Positions 44,311 through 53,046 of a stretch of 64,000 bases of DNA are shown here, in pieces. Origin of the DNA: Nocardioides coralli (GTDB lineage: Bacteria > Actinomycetota > Actinomycetes > Propionibacteriales > Nocardioidaceae); NCBI RefSeq assembly GCF_019880385.1, contig NZ_CP082273.1, forward strand, positions 2,108,001-2,172,000, written 5' to 3'. Position 1 is the stretch's first letter. Each line of letters begins with the position of its first letter. Made by a program: the position numbers and the translations under genes. A model generated the notes under the pieces. That model searched no databases, had not been told where the DNA came from, and saw only the letters and a list, made by a program, of their open reading frames with translations.

Positions 44311-46115
44311 CGCTCACCCGCCGTGGTGGACTGCTCGTGGGCGGCCTGCTCGTAGGCGTTGACGAGCTGTGCGTAGGCCGGGCTCCGCTCGAGCAGCTCC
44401 GCGTGGGTGCCGCGGTCGGCGATCCGCCCGCCGCGGAGGTGGACCACCTCGTCGGCCAGCGCGATGGTGGCCTTCCGGTAGGCCACCACGACCACGGTGC
44501 CCTCCCCGCGCTCGCTGCGCAGGGTGTTGAGGATGCGAGCCTCGACCTCGGGGTCGACCGCCGAGGTGGCGTCGTCGAGGATCAGCAGCCGTGGCTGCCG
44601 CACGAGCGCCCGCGCGAGCGAGATCCGCTGCCGCTGGCCCCCGGAGAGGGAGGTGCCCCGCTCCCCCAGGGTCGTGTCGAGGCCGTCGGCCAGGGCGGCC
44701 ACGAACCCGTCGGCCTCCGCGGCGCGCAGGGCCGCCCAGACCTCGTCGTCGGGGACGTCGGCGCCCAGGGTGATGTTCTCGCGGACGGTGTCGTCGAAGA
44801 GGAACGCGGTCTGGCCGACGGTCGCCACCGACTCGGCCAGCTCGCCCCTGCCGAGGTCACGGAGGTCGACGCCGTCGAGCCGGATCGCACCGCGGTCGGG
44901 GTCGACGAGCCTGGTCAGGAGCTTGGTGAGGGTGCTCTTGCCGGAGGCGGTCGCCCCCACGAGCGCGACCGTGCGCCCGGGCTCGACGGTGAAGGACACG
45001 TCGTCGAGCAGCGGGACCTCGGGGTCGTAGGAGTAACCCAGCCCGTCGACCTCGAGGTGCGCGCCGGCGGAGCCCGACGGGGGCACGCTGCTGGCGCCGT
45101 AGGGCATCGACCCCGTCGCGTCGAGGACGCGCTGGGCACGGTGGAAACCCACGACGCTGCGGGGGAACTCGCCGAGCAGCCAGCCGATGGAGCGGATCGG
45201 GAACGACACGATCGTCAGCAGGTAGGCGACCGTGACGACGTCGCCGGCGTCGGTCGCACCGCTGACCACCCGCTGCACCCCGACGGCGAGGACGACCAGG
45301 ACCCCCACGTTGGGCAACGAGGCGAGGGTGGGGTCGAAGGCCGCGCGGATCCGCCCCGCCCGGATGTTGACGTCGCGCAGCTCGTGGGCCTTGGCCGTGA
45401 ACCGGTCGGTCTCCTCCACCTCGCGACCCAGCGTCTTGACGACCATGGCGCCGTCGAAGGACTCGTGGGCGATCTCGCTGACCTCGGCGCGCAGACCTTG
45501 CGCGCGGGTCATCAACGGCGAGGAGAGCTTCTGGTAGACGAGGTTGGCCACCACCACCGCGGGGAAGACCAGCAGGCCGACCAGTGCGAGCACCAGGTCG
45601 GCGGCCAGCATCTGCACGATGGCAATCACCATCATCACGACGGTGCCGACCGCCATCGGCAGCGGCGCGATCGGGCCCCACGCGGCCTCGACGTCGGAGT
45701 AGGCGTTGGAGAGCAGCTGCCCCGTCGGGTGGCGCTGGTGCCACTCCATCGGGAGCGAGAGGTACTGCCGGGTGACCGCTCGGCGGGTGTGGGCCTGCAT
45801 GCGGTACTGCATGACACCGGCGCCGAGGCGCCGGGCGACGATGCCGACCGCGCGCAGGATGGCCACGCCCATGAACAGGCCGAGGACCGCCCACAGCAGC
45901 CCGGCCCCGACCTCGCCGGTGCGGAACGCGGGGATCACGACGTTGTCGGTGGCCCAGCCGAGGACCCAGGCGTCGGCGACCGTCATCGCGCCGAACAGGA
46001 AGCTGCCGACCGTGGCGAGGACGAAGATCAGCGGCTCACGCCGGACCGCCACCCCGAGAACGGCGAAGCCCTCACGCGTCGTAGACCCGCGATGCTCGCC
46101 CCACTGGTCCGTCAC
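44307..46115 (-). CDS. ABC exporter half-transporter, degenerate-site partner
   Basis: A 602-residue exporter half. Walker A GATASGKST is intact and the signature LSGGQRQRISLARAL is canonical. Walker B is followed by Asp (LLILDDATSAVD) in place of the catalytic Glu, and the H-loop His is replaced by Tyr (VVVAYRKA). This is the usual pattern of the non-hydrolysing subunit of a heterodimeric exporter such as TM287/288. The start GTG has AAGGA upstream. Confidence 0.92.
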   Translation of the reverse strand: MTDQWGEHRGSTTREGFAVLGVAVRREPLIFVLATVGSFLFGAMTVADAWVLGWATDNVVIPAFRTGEVGAGLLWAVLGLFMGVAILRAVGIVARRLGAGVMQYRMQAHTRRAVTRQYLSLPMEWHQRHPTGQLLSNAYSDVEAAWGPIAPLPMAVGTVVMMVIAIVQMLAADLVLALVGLLVFPAVVVANLVYQKLSSPLMTRAQGLRAEVSEIAHESFDGAMVVKTLGREVEETDRFTAKAHELRDVNIRAGRIRAAFDPTLASLPNVGVLVVLAVGVQRVVSGATDAGDVVTVAYLLTIVSFPIRSIGWLLGEFPRSVVGFHRAQRVLDATGSMPYGASSVPPSGSAGAHLEVDGLGYSYDPEVPLLDDVSFTVEPGRTVALVGATASGKSTLTKLLTRLVDPDRGAIRLDGVDLRDLGRGELAESVATVGQTAFLFDDTVRENITLGADVPDDEVWAALRAAEADGFVAALADGLDTTLGERGTSLSGGQRQRISLARALVRQPRLLILDDATSAVDPEVEARILNTLRSERGEGTVVVVAYRKATIALADEVVHLRGGRIADRGTHAELLERSPAYAQLVNAYEQAAHEQSTTAGER

Positions 46116-46209
46116 TGCTGTCCTTGCTCCCCTCGTCCGGCAGCCCCAACCGGCGCCCTCGTCAGGCTATTCCGACCCACCGACACCCGGCGAATCACCT
46201 CCGTCGCCC

Positions 46210-47526
46210 TCACACCCCGAACAGCAGCGCCAACCCGGTCGCGGTGAAGGCCACCATCACCGACAGCAACGGCAGCTGGCCGCGCACCAGCCGATCGCTG
46301 CGCAGCAGGACGAGGGCCCGGTCGTGAGCTGCCACGGCCCCCACGACGTGGCCGGCGACGATCGCGAGCACCTTCACGCTGGCCAGGAAGGTCGGGTGGA
46401 GCGAGAGCCACAGGTCGACCCGCCGCTCGGCCGTACCGAACAGGTCGCTGCCGTTGCCGAGCGGGTCGCTGGCGAGGATCAGCGTCTGCTGGCCGGTCTC
46501 GACGAGCAGCGTGAGGTAGTGGGCCACCATGTAGCCCAGGACGATCGGGACGAGCGACAGCGCGAACGCCGTGGGGAGGGACGCCCTCCGGCCCCGCGCC
46601 GGCGTCGCGGTCACGGTCGCCGCGGCGAACAGCAGCCCGACCGCCAAGCAGGCCAGCACCAGCAGCCCGGTCTCCAGGACCACGAGGTCCCGCGCCGTCC
46701 GCTGCCGGAACTGCAGCCACGTCACCGAGTCGCGGAAGCTGTCGAAGGCCGTCGACCCCAGCAGCACCGACACCGCGGCGACCAGCCCCGGGCGCAGCTC
46801 GACCCGCGCCAGGTTGCGCAGCGGGCTCACGACCTGGAGCTCGCCGGAGCCGTCGCGGCTCCACAGCGACAGGTGCGCCACCAGCGTGGAGTAGGCCTCG
46901 AACGGGTCGGCGGACGCGAACCAGCGGCGTCCGAACACGAACGCCCCGACGACGAGCACGACGAAGTACGCCGCGAACCAGGTGCCGATCGCGCGCAGCG
47001 TGGTGCCGTCGGGAGAGACCAGCTCGAGCCACGTGAAGGCCAGCAGGCCGAGGGCGGCCGGCCACAGCCCGACCCGTCCCGGCAGCCGCGCCACCGCCCG
47101 GTCGGGTTCGCGTCGCAGCGCGCGAGCCAACAGCAGGTGGAGGGTGCGCGCGGGACTGACCGTGCGGACCACCGGCCCGAGGAGCAGCGACGCCGGCACG
47201 AGCCCGACCCACAGCAGCACGTAGACGAGGCCGAAGACCGGGTTGACCGCCACCTCGTCCGGCCCGGCCACCAGCGCCCACGTGGCGAACCCGAGGCCCG
47301 CCAGGGCCAGGGCCCGCAGCGCCGTGAGCACCACGCGGCTCTCGGCGACGGCGGCGACCCACCGCGGCGCCGGGCGGCCACCCTCACTCGGCAGGTAGCG
47401 CGGCCGCCGCCAGGCCACCATCAGCACGGCGAAGGACACCGCCAGGGCGAGCGCACCGCCGACGACGGCGTACGACGCCGGGATCGGCAGGTCCTGTCCC
47501 CCACCCACGCCGTGGGCGAGGGTCAT
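46210..47526 (-). CDS. Polytopic membrane protein of unknown function
   Basis: A 438-residue protein with about 10-11 membrane segments. It begins LAHGVGGGQDLPIP, and has the recurring features FGLVYVLLWVGLVPASLLLGPV, RRWFASADPFEAYSTL and AHYLTLLVETGQQT. I recall similar proteins carrying the automatic name fenitrothion hydrolase, which I regard as unproven. The His-rich and Asp/Pro loops could bind metal. Its ATG overlaps the stop of the cupredoxin-like lipoprotein (TGATG), implying a functional pair. Confidence 0.7.
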   Translation of the reverse strand: MTLAHGVGGGQDLPIPASYAVVGGALALAVSFAVLMVAWRRPRYLPSEGGRPAPRWVAAVAESRVVLTALRALALAGLGFATWALVAGPDEVAVNPVFGLVYVLLWVGLVPASLLLGPVVRTVSPARTLHLLLARALRREPDRAVARLPGRVGLWPAALGLLAFTWLELVSPDGTTLRAIGTWFAAYFVVLVVGAFVFGRRWFASADPFEAYSTLVAHLSLWSRDGSGELQVVSPLRNLARVELRPGLVAAVSVLLGSTAFDSFRDSVTWLQFRQRTARDLVVLETGLLVLACLAVGLLFAAATVTATPARGRRASLPTAFALSLVPIVLGYMVAHYLTLLVETGQQTLILASDPLGNGSDLFGTAERRVDLWLSLHPTFLASVKVLAIVAGHVVGAVAAHDRALVLLRSDRLVRGQLPLLSVMVAFTATGLALLFGV

Positions 47527-47975
47527 CAGCGCACCTCGAGGACGGCGACGACGGCGCCGCTCTCGTGCTCCTCCACCTCGACCGTGCCGGGCGTCTCGAC
47601 CACCAGCTGCCGCCGCGTCGTCCCCGTGCCGAAGTCGACGTACTGCTCCGGCTTGGAGTGGACGTGGAGCTCGCCGGACCGGTCGCTGCGGACCTCGACC
47701 ACCAGCGGCTCACCGACGCCGAGCTCGAAGGTCTGCGCGTTGGGCGTCACCTGGTCACCGGCGACCTCGACCGAGAGTGTCGGTGCGGCCGGCTTCTTGC
47801 TCTTGGTCCGGGTGGGCGTCGCCGGGGACGGGGACCCGCTGGTCGGCGACTCGCTGGGTGAGGAGCGCGTCGTCTCCGGCTCGCTGGCCGTCTCGTCGGC
47901 CGGGCCGGCACATCCCGTGACGGCCACGGCCAGGCCCAGGGCCAGCGAGGCGAGCCTGCTCGTGGTCGATGGCAT
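47526..47975 (-). CDS. Cupredoxin-like lipoprotein
   Basis: A 149-residue lipoprotein with lipobox VTGC (Cys22), a Ser/Pro/Thr-rich linker (30-62) and a C-terminal beta-rich domain of about 85 residues. The domain resembles Cupredoxin_1: TFELGVGEPLVVEVRSDRSGELHVHS, then a PGTVEVEEHESGAV end. His residues in ELHVHS and EEHES could be metal ligands, but the usual Cys and Met ligands of blue copper proteins are missing. The ATG at 47975 has GGAGG 8 bases upstream. It shares a stop/start overlap with the membrane protein gene. Confidence 0.7.
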   Translation of the reverse strand: MPSTTSRLASLALGLAVAVTGCAGPADETASEPETTRSSPSESPTSGSPSPATPTRTKSKKPAAPTLSVEVAGDQVTPNAQTFELGVGEPLVVEVRSDRSGELHVHSKPEQYVDFGTGTTRRQLVVETPGTVEVEEHESGAVVAVLEVR

Positions 47976-48007
47976 GGCTGCATCCTCCCGCAACCGGCAA
48001 GCGGTGG

Positions 48008-48739
48008 TCAGGTCCGGAGGCGTGAGAGGAAGGCCCGGGTCCGCTCCTCCCGAGGTGAGCCCAGGACCTCGCTCGGTGTGCCCGACTCGTGGATGACGCC
48101 GTCGTGGAGGAAGCAGACGGTGTCGGCGACGTCCCGGGCGAACCCCATCTCGTGGGTGTTGAGCAGCATCGTCACGCCGTCGCGCTTGAGGTCGGTCAGC
48201 AGGTCGAGCACCTCCCCCACCAGCTCCGGGTCCAGGGCGGAGGTCACCTCGTCGAGCAGCATCAGCGCCGGGTTGGACACCAGGGCGCGCGCGATCGCGA
48301 CCCGCTGCTGCTGTCCGCCGGAGAGGTCGTCGGGCCGGGAACCGGCCCGGTCCCGCAGTCCCACCCGCTCGAGCATTGCCAGGCCGCGCTCGTCGGCCTC
48401 CCCCCGGCCCACGCCGTGGACTCGGGTCAGGGCGAGCGTGACGTTGCCGAGCACGCTCAGGTGCGGGAAGAGGTTGTAGGACTGGAACACCAGGCCCATC
48501 CGGGACCGGACGGCGTCGGCGTCCACCCGCGGGTCGCTGATGTCGTCGCCCTGGAACGTGATCACGCCGTCGTCGATCGTCTCCAGCAGATTGGCGCACC
48601 GCAGCAGGGTCGACTTGCCGGAGCCCGAGGCCCCGATCAGCACGACGCACTGCCCCGGCTCCACCGCGAGGTCGACGTCGCGGATCACCACGTGGTCGCC
48701 GAACGCCTTGCGGACGCCGTTCATCTCCAGCAGCGGCAT
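48008..48739 (-). CDS. Polar amino acid ABC transporter ATP-binding protein
   Basis: A 243-residue GlnQ/HisP-type ATPase: Walker A GASGSGKSTLLRCANLLE, Q-loop FQSYNLFPHLSVLGNVTLAL, signature LSGGQQQRVAIARAL, Walker B LMLLDEVTSALDPE, H-loop LLNTHEMGFARDVAD. The typical RCxNxLE after Walker A marks the polar amino acid family. It works with the two genes upstream. The ATG overlaps the permease stop by one base. Confidence 0.93.
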   Translation of the reverse strand: MPLLEMNGVRKAFGDHVVIRDVDLAVEPGQCVVLIGASGSGKSTLLRCANLLETIDDGVITFQGDDISDPRVDADAVRSRMGLVFQSYNLFPHLSVLGNVTLALTRVHGVGRGEADERGLAMLERVGLRDRAGSRPDDLSGGQQQRVAIARALVSNPALMLLDEVTSALDPELVGEVLDLLTDLKRDGVTMLLNTHEMGFARDVADTVCFLHDGVIHESGTPSEVLGSPREERTRAFLSRLRT

Positions 48740-49593
48740 CAGAGCATGCCTCCCGCGCCATGGAAGCCCTGCTTGCGCGCGTAGTAGTCCGTGGCCCGGG
48801 CCATCGGGATCGTCAGGCTGATGAAGAGGACACCCGCCACGACGTAGGGGGTGTAGTTGAAGTCGCTGGCGGTCTCGATCTGCGCGGCGCGGATCGCGTC
48901 GATCACCCCGAGCACCGCGATCAGGCCGGAGTCCTTCTGCAGCGACACCAGGTCGTTCATCAGCGGCGGCAGCACCCGCCGCCACGCCTGGGGCAGGACG
49001 ACGAAGCGCAGGTTCTGGCCGTAGCTGAGGCCCAGCGCACGGCCGGCGAGACGCTGCGAGGGGTGGACCGACTCGATGCCGGCCCGGAACACCTCGGCGA
49101 CGTACGCCGAGTAGGAGAGCACGAGCGCGGCACCACCCCAGAAGAGCGCCGAGCGGGGCAGGCCGCTGAGGTCGAGCGCCGGGCCGCCGAAGCCGAGCAG
49201 GAAGAGCACCAGCAGCAGGGGCAGGCCGCGGAAGACGTCGACGTAGACGGTCCCGAGGAGCCGCAGCGGGAACGCCACCGGCCCGCGGATCGTGCGCATC
49301 ACCGCGATGAGCAGGCTGAGCAGCAGGATCAGCAGCGCACAGACCAGCATCACGCGGATGTTGAGCCACAGACCCTCGAGCACCGCCGGGAACGAGTCGA
49401 CGGCCTTGTCCCAGCTGAAGTAGGTCTGCTGGACCCGCTCCCAGCCCGGGGACGTGACGATCGCCGTGGCCGCCAGCCCCACCAGGACCAGCGTGCTGGC
49501 GGCCGCGACGACGGCGCTGCGGACCGTGCGGCGGCGGCGGTAGCTGTCGCGCTCGCGCTGGACGGCCGACGGCTGCCAGCCGTCGGCCGTCAC
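48739..49593 (-). CDS. Polar amino acid ABC transporter permease
   Basis: A 284-residue permease of the HisMQ type. It has a charged cytoplasmic N-terminus (about 25 residues), five membrane segments and the EAA loop SVHPSQRLAGRALGLSYGQNLRFVVLPQAWRRVLPP. YVDVFRGLPLLLVLFLL is the family signature. It probably forms a homodimer since no second permease is present. GTG 49593 was chosen because it follows the binding-protein stop by 8 bases. Confidence 0.9.
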   Translation of the reverse strand: MTADGWQPSAVQRERDSYRRRRTVRSAVVAAASTLVLVGLAATAIVTSPGWERVQQTYFSWDKAVDSFPAVLEGLWLNIRVMLVCALLILLLSLLIAVMRTIRGPVAFPLRLLGTVYVDVFRGLPLLLVLFLLGFGGPALDLSGLPRSALFWGGAALVLSYSAYVAEVFRAGIESVHPSQRLAGRALGLSYGQNLRFVVLPQAWRRVLPPLMNDLVSLQKDSGLIAVLGVIDAIRAAQIETASDFNYTPYVVAGVLFISLTIPMARATDYYARKQGFHGAGGML

Positions 49594-49601
49594 GACCCCG
49601 C

Positions 49602-50468
49602 TCAGGACAGCTCCGGTGCGCCCTGCTGGGACAGCCACTCCTCGACCAGCCGGTCGAGAAGGCCGTTCTCGCGAAGGGTGTCCACCGCCTGGCTGACGCA
49701 CTCGGTCAGCGGGCTGTCGAGGTCGAGGACGGCGCCGAACTGCTCGGGCTCGTCCTGCGCCTCCGGCAGCTGGCCGACGATGACGCCGTCGTCGAGCTGC
49801 ACCGCCGTCATGAAGTAGGCGGTGGGGAGGTCGACCACGATGCCGTCGATCTGGCCGTTCTTGAGGGCCTGGACCGCCTGGTCGTTGGTGTCGTACGCCG
49901 CCGGGTCGGTGGCCCCGATCTGGTCGGTGATCGCGGTGTAGCTCGTGGTGCCCACCTGGGCGCCCAGCTTGGCGTCGGCGAGCTCCGCCACGGTCGTGGC
50001 TCCCTCGATCGGCGACCCCGCCTCGGTGATGACGGCCTGCCGCACGTCGTAGTAGCCGCTGGAGAAGTCGACCGCCTTGCGGCGCTCCTCGGTGATCGAG
50101 ACCTGGTTGACGTCGAAGTCGAACTTCTTCTCCCCCGGGTTGACCACGGCGTTGAACGGCACCTTGACCCAGACGACCTCGTCCTCGGCGAACCCGAGCT
50201 CCTCGGCGATGGCGTAGGCGACGGCCGACTCGTACCCCTCACCGTTGGTGGGGTCGTTGTCGACGAACCACGGTTCATAGGCCGGGTTGTCGGTGGCGAT
50301 GGTGAGCACCCCGTCCTCGTAGGTCTCCAGGTTGTCGCGTTCGCAGGAGGTGTCGGCCGTGGGCTCGGTGGCCGTCTCGGGCTCCTCGTCGGCACGGGGA
50401 GCGCAGGCAGTGAGGGCGAGGGCCAGCACCGCGAGGGCCAGCCCGCCGGAGCGGGTCAAGGTGTGCAT
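49602..50468 (-). CDS. Polar amino acid ABC transporter substrate-binding lipoprotein
   Basis: A 288-residue SBP family 3 lipoprotein. Its lipobox is LTAC (Cys22) after LALAVLALA. The mature part shows TIATDNPAYEPWFVDN, KVPFNAVVNPGEKKFDFDVNQVSITEERRKAVDFSSGYYDVRQAV and LRENGLLDRLVEEWL, all typical. The ligand cannot be read with confidence. It is first of the three-gene import operon. The ATG at 50468 is fixed by the signal peptide. Confidence 0.92.
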   Translation of the reverse strand: MHTLTRSGGLALAVLALALTACAPRADEEPETATEPTADTSCERDNLETYEDGVLTIATDNPAYEPWFVDNDPTNGEGYESAVAYAIAEELGFAEDEVVWVKVPFNAVVNPGEKKFDFDVNQVSITEERRKAVDFSSGYYDVRQAVITEAGSPIEGATTVAELADAKLGAQVGTTSYTAITDQIGATDPAAYDTNDQAVQALKNGQIDGIVVDLPTAYFMTAVQLDDGVIVGQLPEAQDEPEQFGAVLDLDSPLTECVSQAVDTLRENGLLDRLVEEWLSQQGAPELS

Positions 50469-50570
50469 GGCCAGATCGTAGGACCGGGAACCGGGCTCCG
50501 GGGAGCATGCGCACCAGCCGGACACGCGCGGCGTCGTGCTCGGCGCGTCCGACGACACCCGCCGTCGGGA

Positions 50571-51062
50571 TCACACCGGGTCCCGGGTACGAGAGGCTTC
50601 CTGGTCCGCCCCTGTCGCGACGAGCGCGGACGGCGCGCTGCGGGGCCAGGTCCAGGCGTACCGCACGACGAGGGCGAGGAGCATCAGCTCCAGCACGATG
50701 CCGAGGCCGTAGAAGTACAGCCAGGACTCGCCCAGGATGTTGAACGCCGTGACGGGGACGAAGAGGGCGGCCACGACGAGGTTCGTCGTGCGGTTCGCCC
50801 GGGCGGGCAGCGTCGCCGACAGCACGATCATGAGGCTCGGGACCGCCATCAAGGTCAGCGCCGCGGTGGAGAAGGTCTGGGAGAGGTCGAACTCGAAGAC
50901 CCTGCCGTCGAGGATGTCCTCGACGACGCCGGGCGTGAAGAAGTTGAGGATGTCCACGTAGACGTACAGGAACATCAGGCTCGTCCACGTGGCGGCGAGC
51001 TTGACCCTCACCGGCATCGGCTGGTCCTGCAGGGTGGTGGCGGGTCGGCGTGTTCTCATCAT
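50571..51062 (-). CDS. DUF6326-like four-helix membrane protein
   Basis: About 163 residues with four membrane segments. The core LQDQPMPVRVKLAATWTSLMFLYVYVDILNFFTPG resembles the DUF6326 family as I remember it. A GGAGG site precedes two tandem ATG codons (51062 and 51059). No function is known. It is divergent from the histidine kinase gene, which may control it. Confidence 0.7.
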   Translation of the reverse strand: MMRTRRPATTLQDQPMPVRVKLAATWTSLMFLYVYVDILNFFTPGVVEDILDGRVFEFDLSQTFSTAALTLMAVPSLMIVLSATLPARANRTTNLVVAALFVPVTAFNILGESWLYFYGLGIVLELMLLALVVRYAWTWPRSAPSALVATGADQEASRTRDPV

Positions 51063-51210
51063 CGGCCTCCGTGGGTGCTGTGGGGTTGGTGCGTCCACGC
51101 TCGCCGACCGCAGGGGGTGGGCGCCTCGGCCGGGAGGCCGGAGCCGGCCCGGCCTTTGGCACGGTCCGTCCCTCGTTCTTTCGGCCGGTACGCCGGGGCA
51201 CGCCGATCCC

Positions 51211-51216
51211 TACGCT
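51211..51216 (+). promoter_or_regulatory. Candidate -10 box of a leaderless promoter (histidine kinase gene)
   Basis: TACGCT ends 6 bases before the GTG at 51223, and no ribosome-binding site is visible. Confidence 0.5.
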
Positions 51217-51222
51217 GGTGCC

Positions 51223-52362
51223 GTGGTCACGGTCCGTCGCTCCGTCTGGCACGAGCCGCGGCCTGCTGACGCCCCACCTCTCGGTCGTCTCGACTGGTTG
51301 CTCGTGGGCGTGTTGGCGGTCGCCGCCCTGGCCGAGGGCATCCTGCGACCGGACCTGGCGTGGCGACCTTTCGTGACGGTGCTCGCCCTGGCGCTGGTGC
51401 CAGCCCTCCTCCTGCGGCGGCGCCGCCCCCTGCTGGCCGCGCTGCTCGGGTGGGGCGTCGCCGGGGTGCTCTCGGTCCTCCAGCTGGCTGTGCGCGCGGG
51501 GGACCTGGGCCTCAACTCCATGCTGGCCGTCCTGATCCTGCTCTTCTCCCTGGTGCGGTGGGGCTCGGGACGGGAAGTCGTGACGGGGACCGCGTTCGTG
51601 GCAGTCGTCGTTGCGGTGGGGATGTACGCCGCCTCCGCGGGCTGGGCCGACGTCTTCGGCGGCAGCGTCCTGGTGCTCCTGGTCGTCGCCCTCGCGGCGA
51701 CGTTCCGCTACCGGGCGGACCTCTGGCACCGACAGCGGCGCGAGATCCGCAACGAGGAGCGCGTGGCGCTGGCGCGAGAGCTGCACGACACGGTGGCCCA
51801 CCACGTGTCCGCCATCGCGGTGCAGGCGCAGGCCGGTGGCGTGGTCGCCGCCGTCCAGCCCGAGAAGGCTGCCGAGGTCCTGGCCGCGATCGAGGCCGAA
51901 GCCTCGCGAACCTTGGCTGAGATGAGGTCCATGGTGCGGGTGCTGCGTGAGGACGACGCCGTCGCCTACTCACCGCAGCCGGGCGTCGCAGACCTGCCTG
52001 CCCTGGCGCGCGCCGACGCGACGCCCAGCGTCGAGGTGTCGCTCGACGACTCGTTGCCCCGGCTGTCACGACCCGTGGACGCGGCGCTCTACCGGCTCGC
52101 GCAGGAGTCGCTGACCAACGCCGGTCGGCACGCCCGGAGCGCGACCCGCGTCGTGATCGACGTACGCCGGGAGGGCGACGCCGTCCGGCTCCGTGTCAGC
52201 GACGACGGACAGACCGAGCCGGGGCCGGACCCGGAACCCGGGTTCGGCCTGCTGGGCATGGCCGAACGCGCCCAGCTCCTCGGCGGATCGCTCTCCGCGG
52301 GGCCGGGGCCCGCGGGCGGCTGGGTCGTCGAGGCCGTGCTGCCGGTGGGGGCGCCGGCATGA
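51223..52362 (+). CDS. Sensor histidine kinase, NarL/DesK type (HisKA_3)
   Basis: A 379-residue membrane kinase. Four or five membrane segments occupy residues 20-155. The HisKA_3 dimerisation domain has the phospho-accepting His188 in ARELHDTVAHHVSAIAVQ. The ATPase domain has ALYRLAQESLTNAGRHARS (N box) and VSDDGQTEPGPDPEPGFGLLGMAERAQLLGG (G boxes). It has no large extracellular sensor, so it probably senses through its membrane part. Its stop overlaps the response regulator start, giving a cognate pair. Confidence 0.93.
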   Translation: MVTVRRSVWHEPRPADAPPLGRLDWLLVGVLAVAALAEGILRPDLAWRPFVTVLALALVPALLLRRRRPLLAALLGWGVAGVLSVLQLAVRAGDLGLNSMLAVLILLFSLVRWGSGREVVTGTAFVAVVVAVGMYAASAGWADVFGGSVLVLLVVALAATFRYRADLWHRQRREIRNEERVALARELHDTVAHHVSAIAVQAQAGGVVAAVQPEKAAEVLAAIEAEASRTLAEMRSMVRVLREDDAVAYSPQPGVADLPALARADATPSVEVSLDDSLPRLSRPVDAALYRLAQESLTNAGRHARSATRVVIDVRREGDAVRLRVSDDGQTEPGPDPEPGFGLLGMAERAQLLGGSLSAGPGPAGGWVVEAVLPVGAPA

Positions 52363-53018
52363 GCATCCGTGTCGTCGTCGCCGACGACCAGGACCTGGTC
52401 CGCACCGGGTTGGTGATGATCCTCGACGCGCAGCCCGACCTCGAGGTCGTGGGGGAGGCAGCCGACGGGCCGGCCGCGCTCGACCTGGCGACCCGGCTGC
52501 GCCCCGACGTCCTCCTCGTCGACATCCGGATGCCCGGGCTGGACGGGGTCGAGGTGACGCGGCGCCTGGCCGGGCCGGACGTGGCGGACCCGATGGCGGT
52601 CGTCGTGATCACCACCTTCGACCTCGACGAGTACGTCCTCGGCGCCCTCCGCGCCGGCGCCCGCGGCTTCCTGCTCAAGGACGCGGGCCCGGAGCTCCTC
52701 GTGCAGGCCATCCACGCGGCGGCCACCGGGGACGCACTCATCGCCCCCAACATCACCCGACGGCTGCTCGCGACGTTCGCCGACCAGGCGCCGGTCGCAC
52801 CGGTCCAGCCCGTCGAGCCGATCACCGAGCGCGAGGAGGAGGTGCTCGCGCTGGTGGCACGGGGTCGGACCAACGCCGAGATCGCCACCGAGCTCTACGT
52901 CGGCCTGAGCACGGTCAAGACCCACGTCGCGTCGCTGATGGCCAAGATCGGCGCCCGCAACCGCGTCGAGATCGCGATGTGGGCACACGACACCCGGCGC
53001 GTGCGGAGCGACAGGTAG
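52359..53018 (+). CDS. LuxR/NarL family response regulator
   Basis: A 219-residue regulator with acids DD 9-10, phospho-acceptor Asp55 in VLLVDIRMPG, Lys in FLLKDAGP, and a LuxR-type HTH (ITEREEEVLALVARGRTNAEIATEL, then STVKTHVASLMAKIG). It binds DNA when phosphorylated by the kinase immediately upstream; the ATGA overlap implies coupled translation. The target may be the divergent DUF6326-like gene. Confidence 0.95.
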   Translation: MSIRVVVADDQDLVRTGLVMILDAQPDLEVVGEAADGPAALDLATRLRPDVLLVDIRMPGLDGVEVTRRLAGPDVADPMAVVVITTFDLDEYVLGALRAGARGFLLKDAGPELLVQAIHAAATGDALIAPNITRRLLATFADQAPVAPVQPVEPITEREEEVLALVARGRTNAEIATELYVGLSTVKTHVASLMAKIGARNRVEIAMWAHDTRRVRSDR

Positions 53019-53046
53019 GTCAGGCGGGATCCACTCGTCCTGCGTC

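Noticed and set aside
42511..46115. CydDC exporter
   Set aside because: cydA and cydB are absent nearby and the sequences are those of general heterodimeric exporters.
46210..47526. Fenitrothion hydrolase as the gene's function
   Set aside because: The name seems to come from automatic transfer. Topology and context give no support for such activity.
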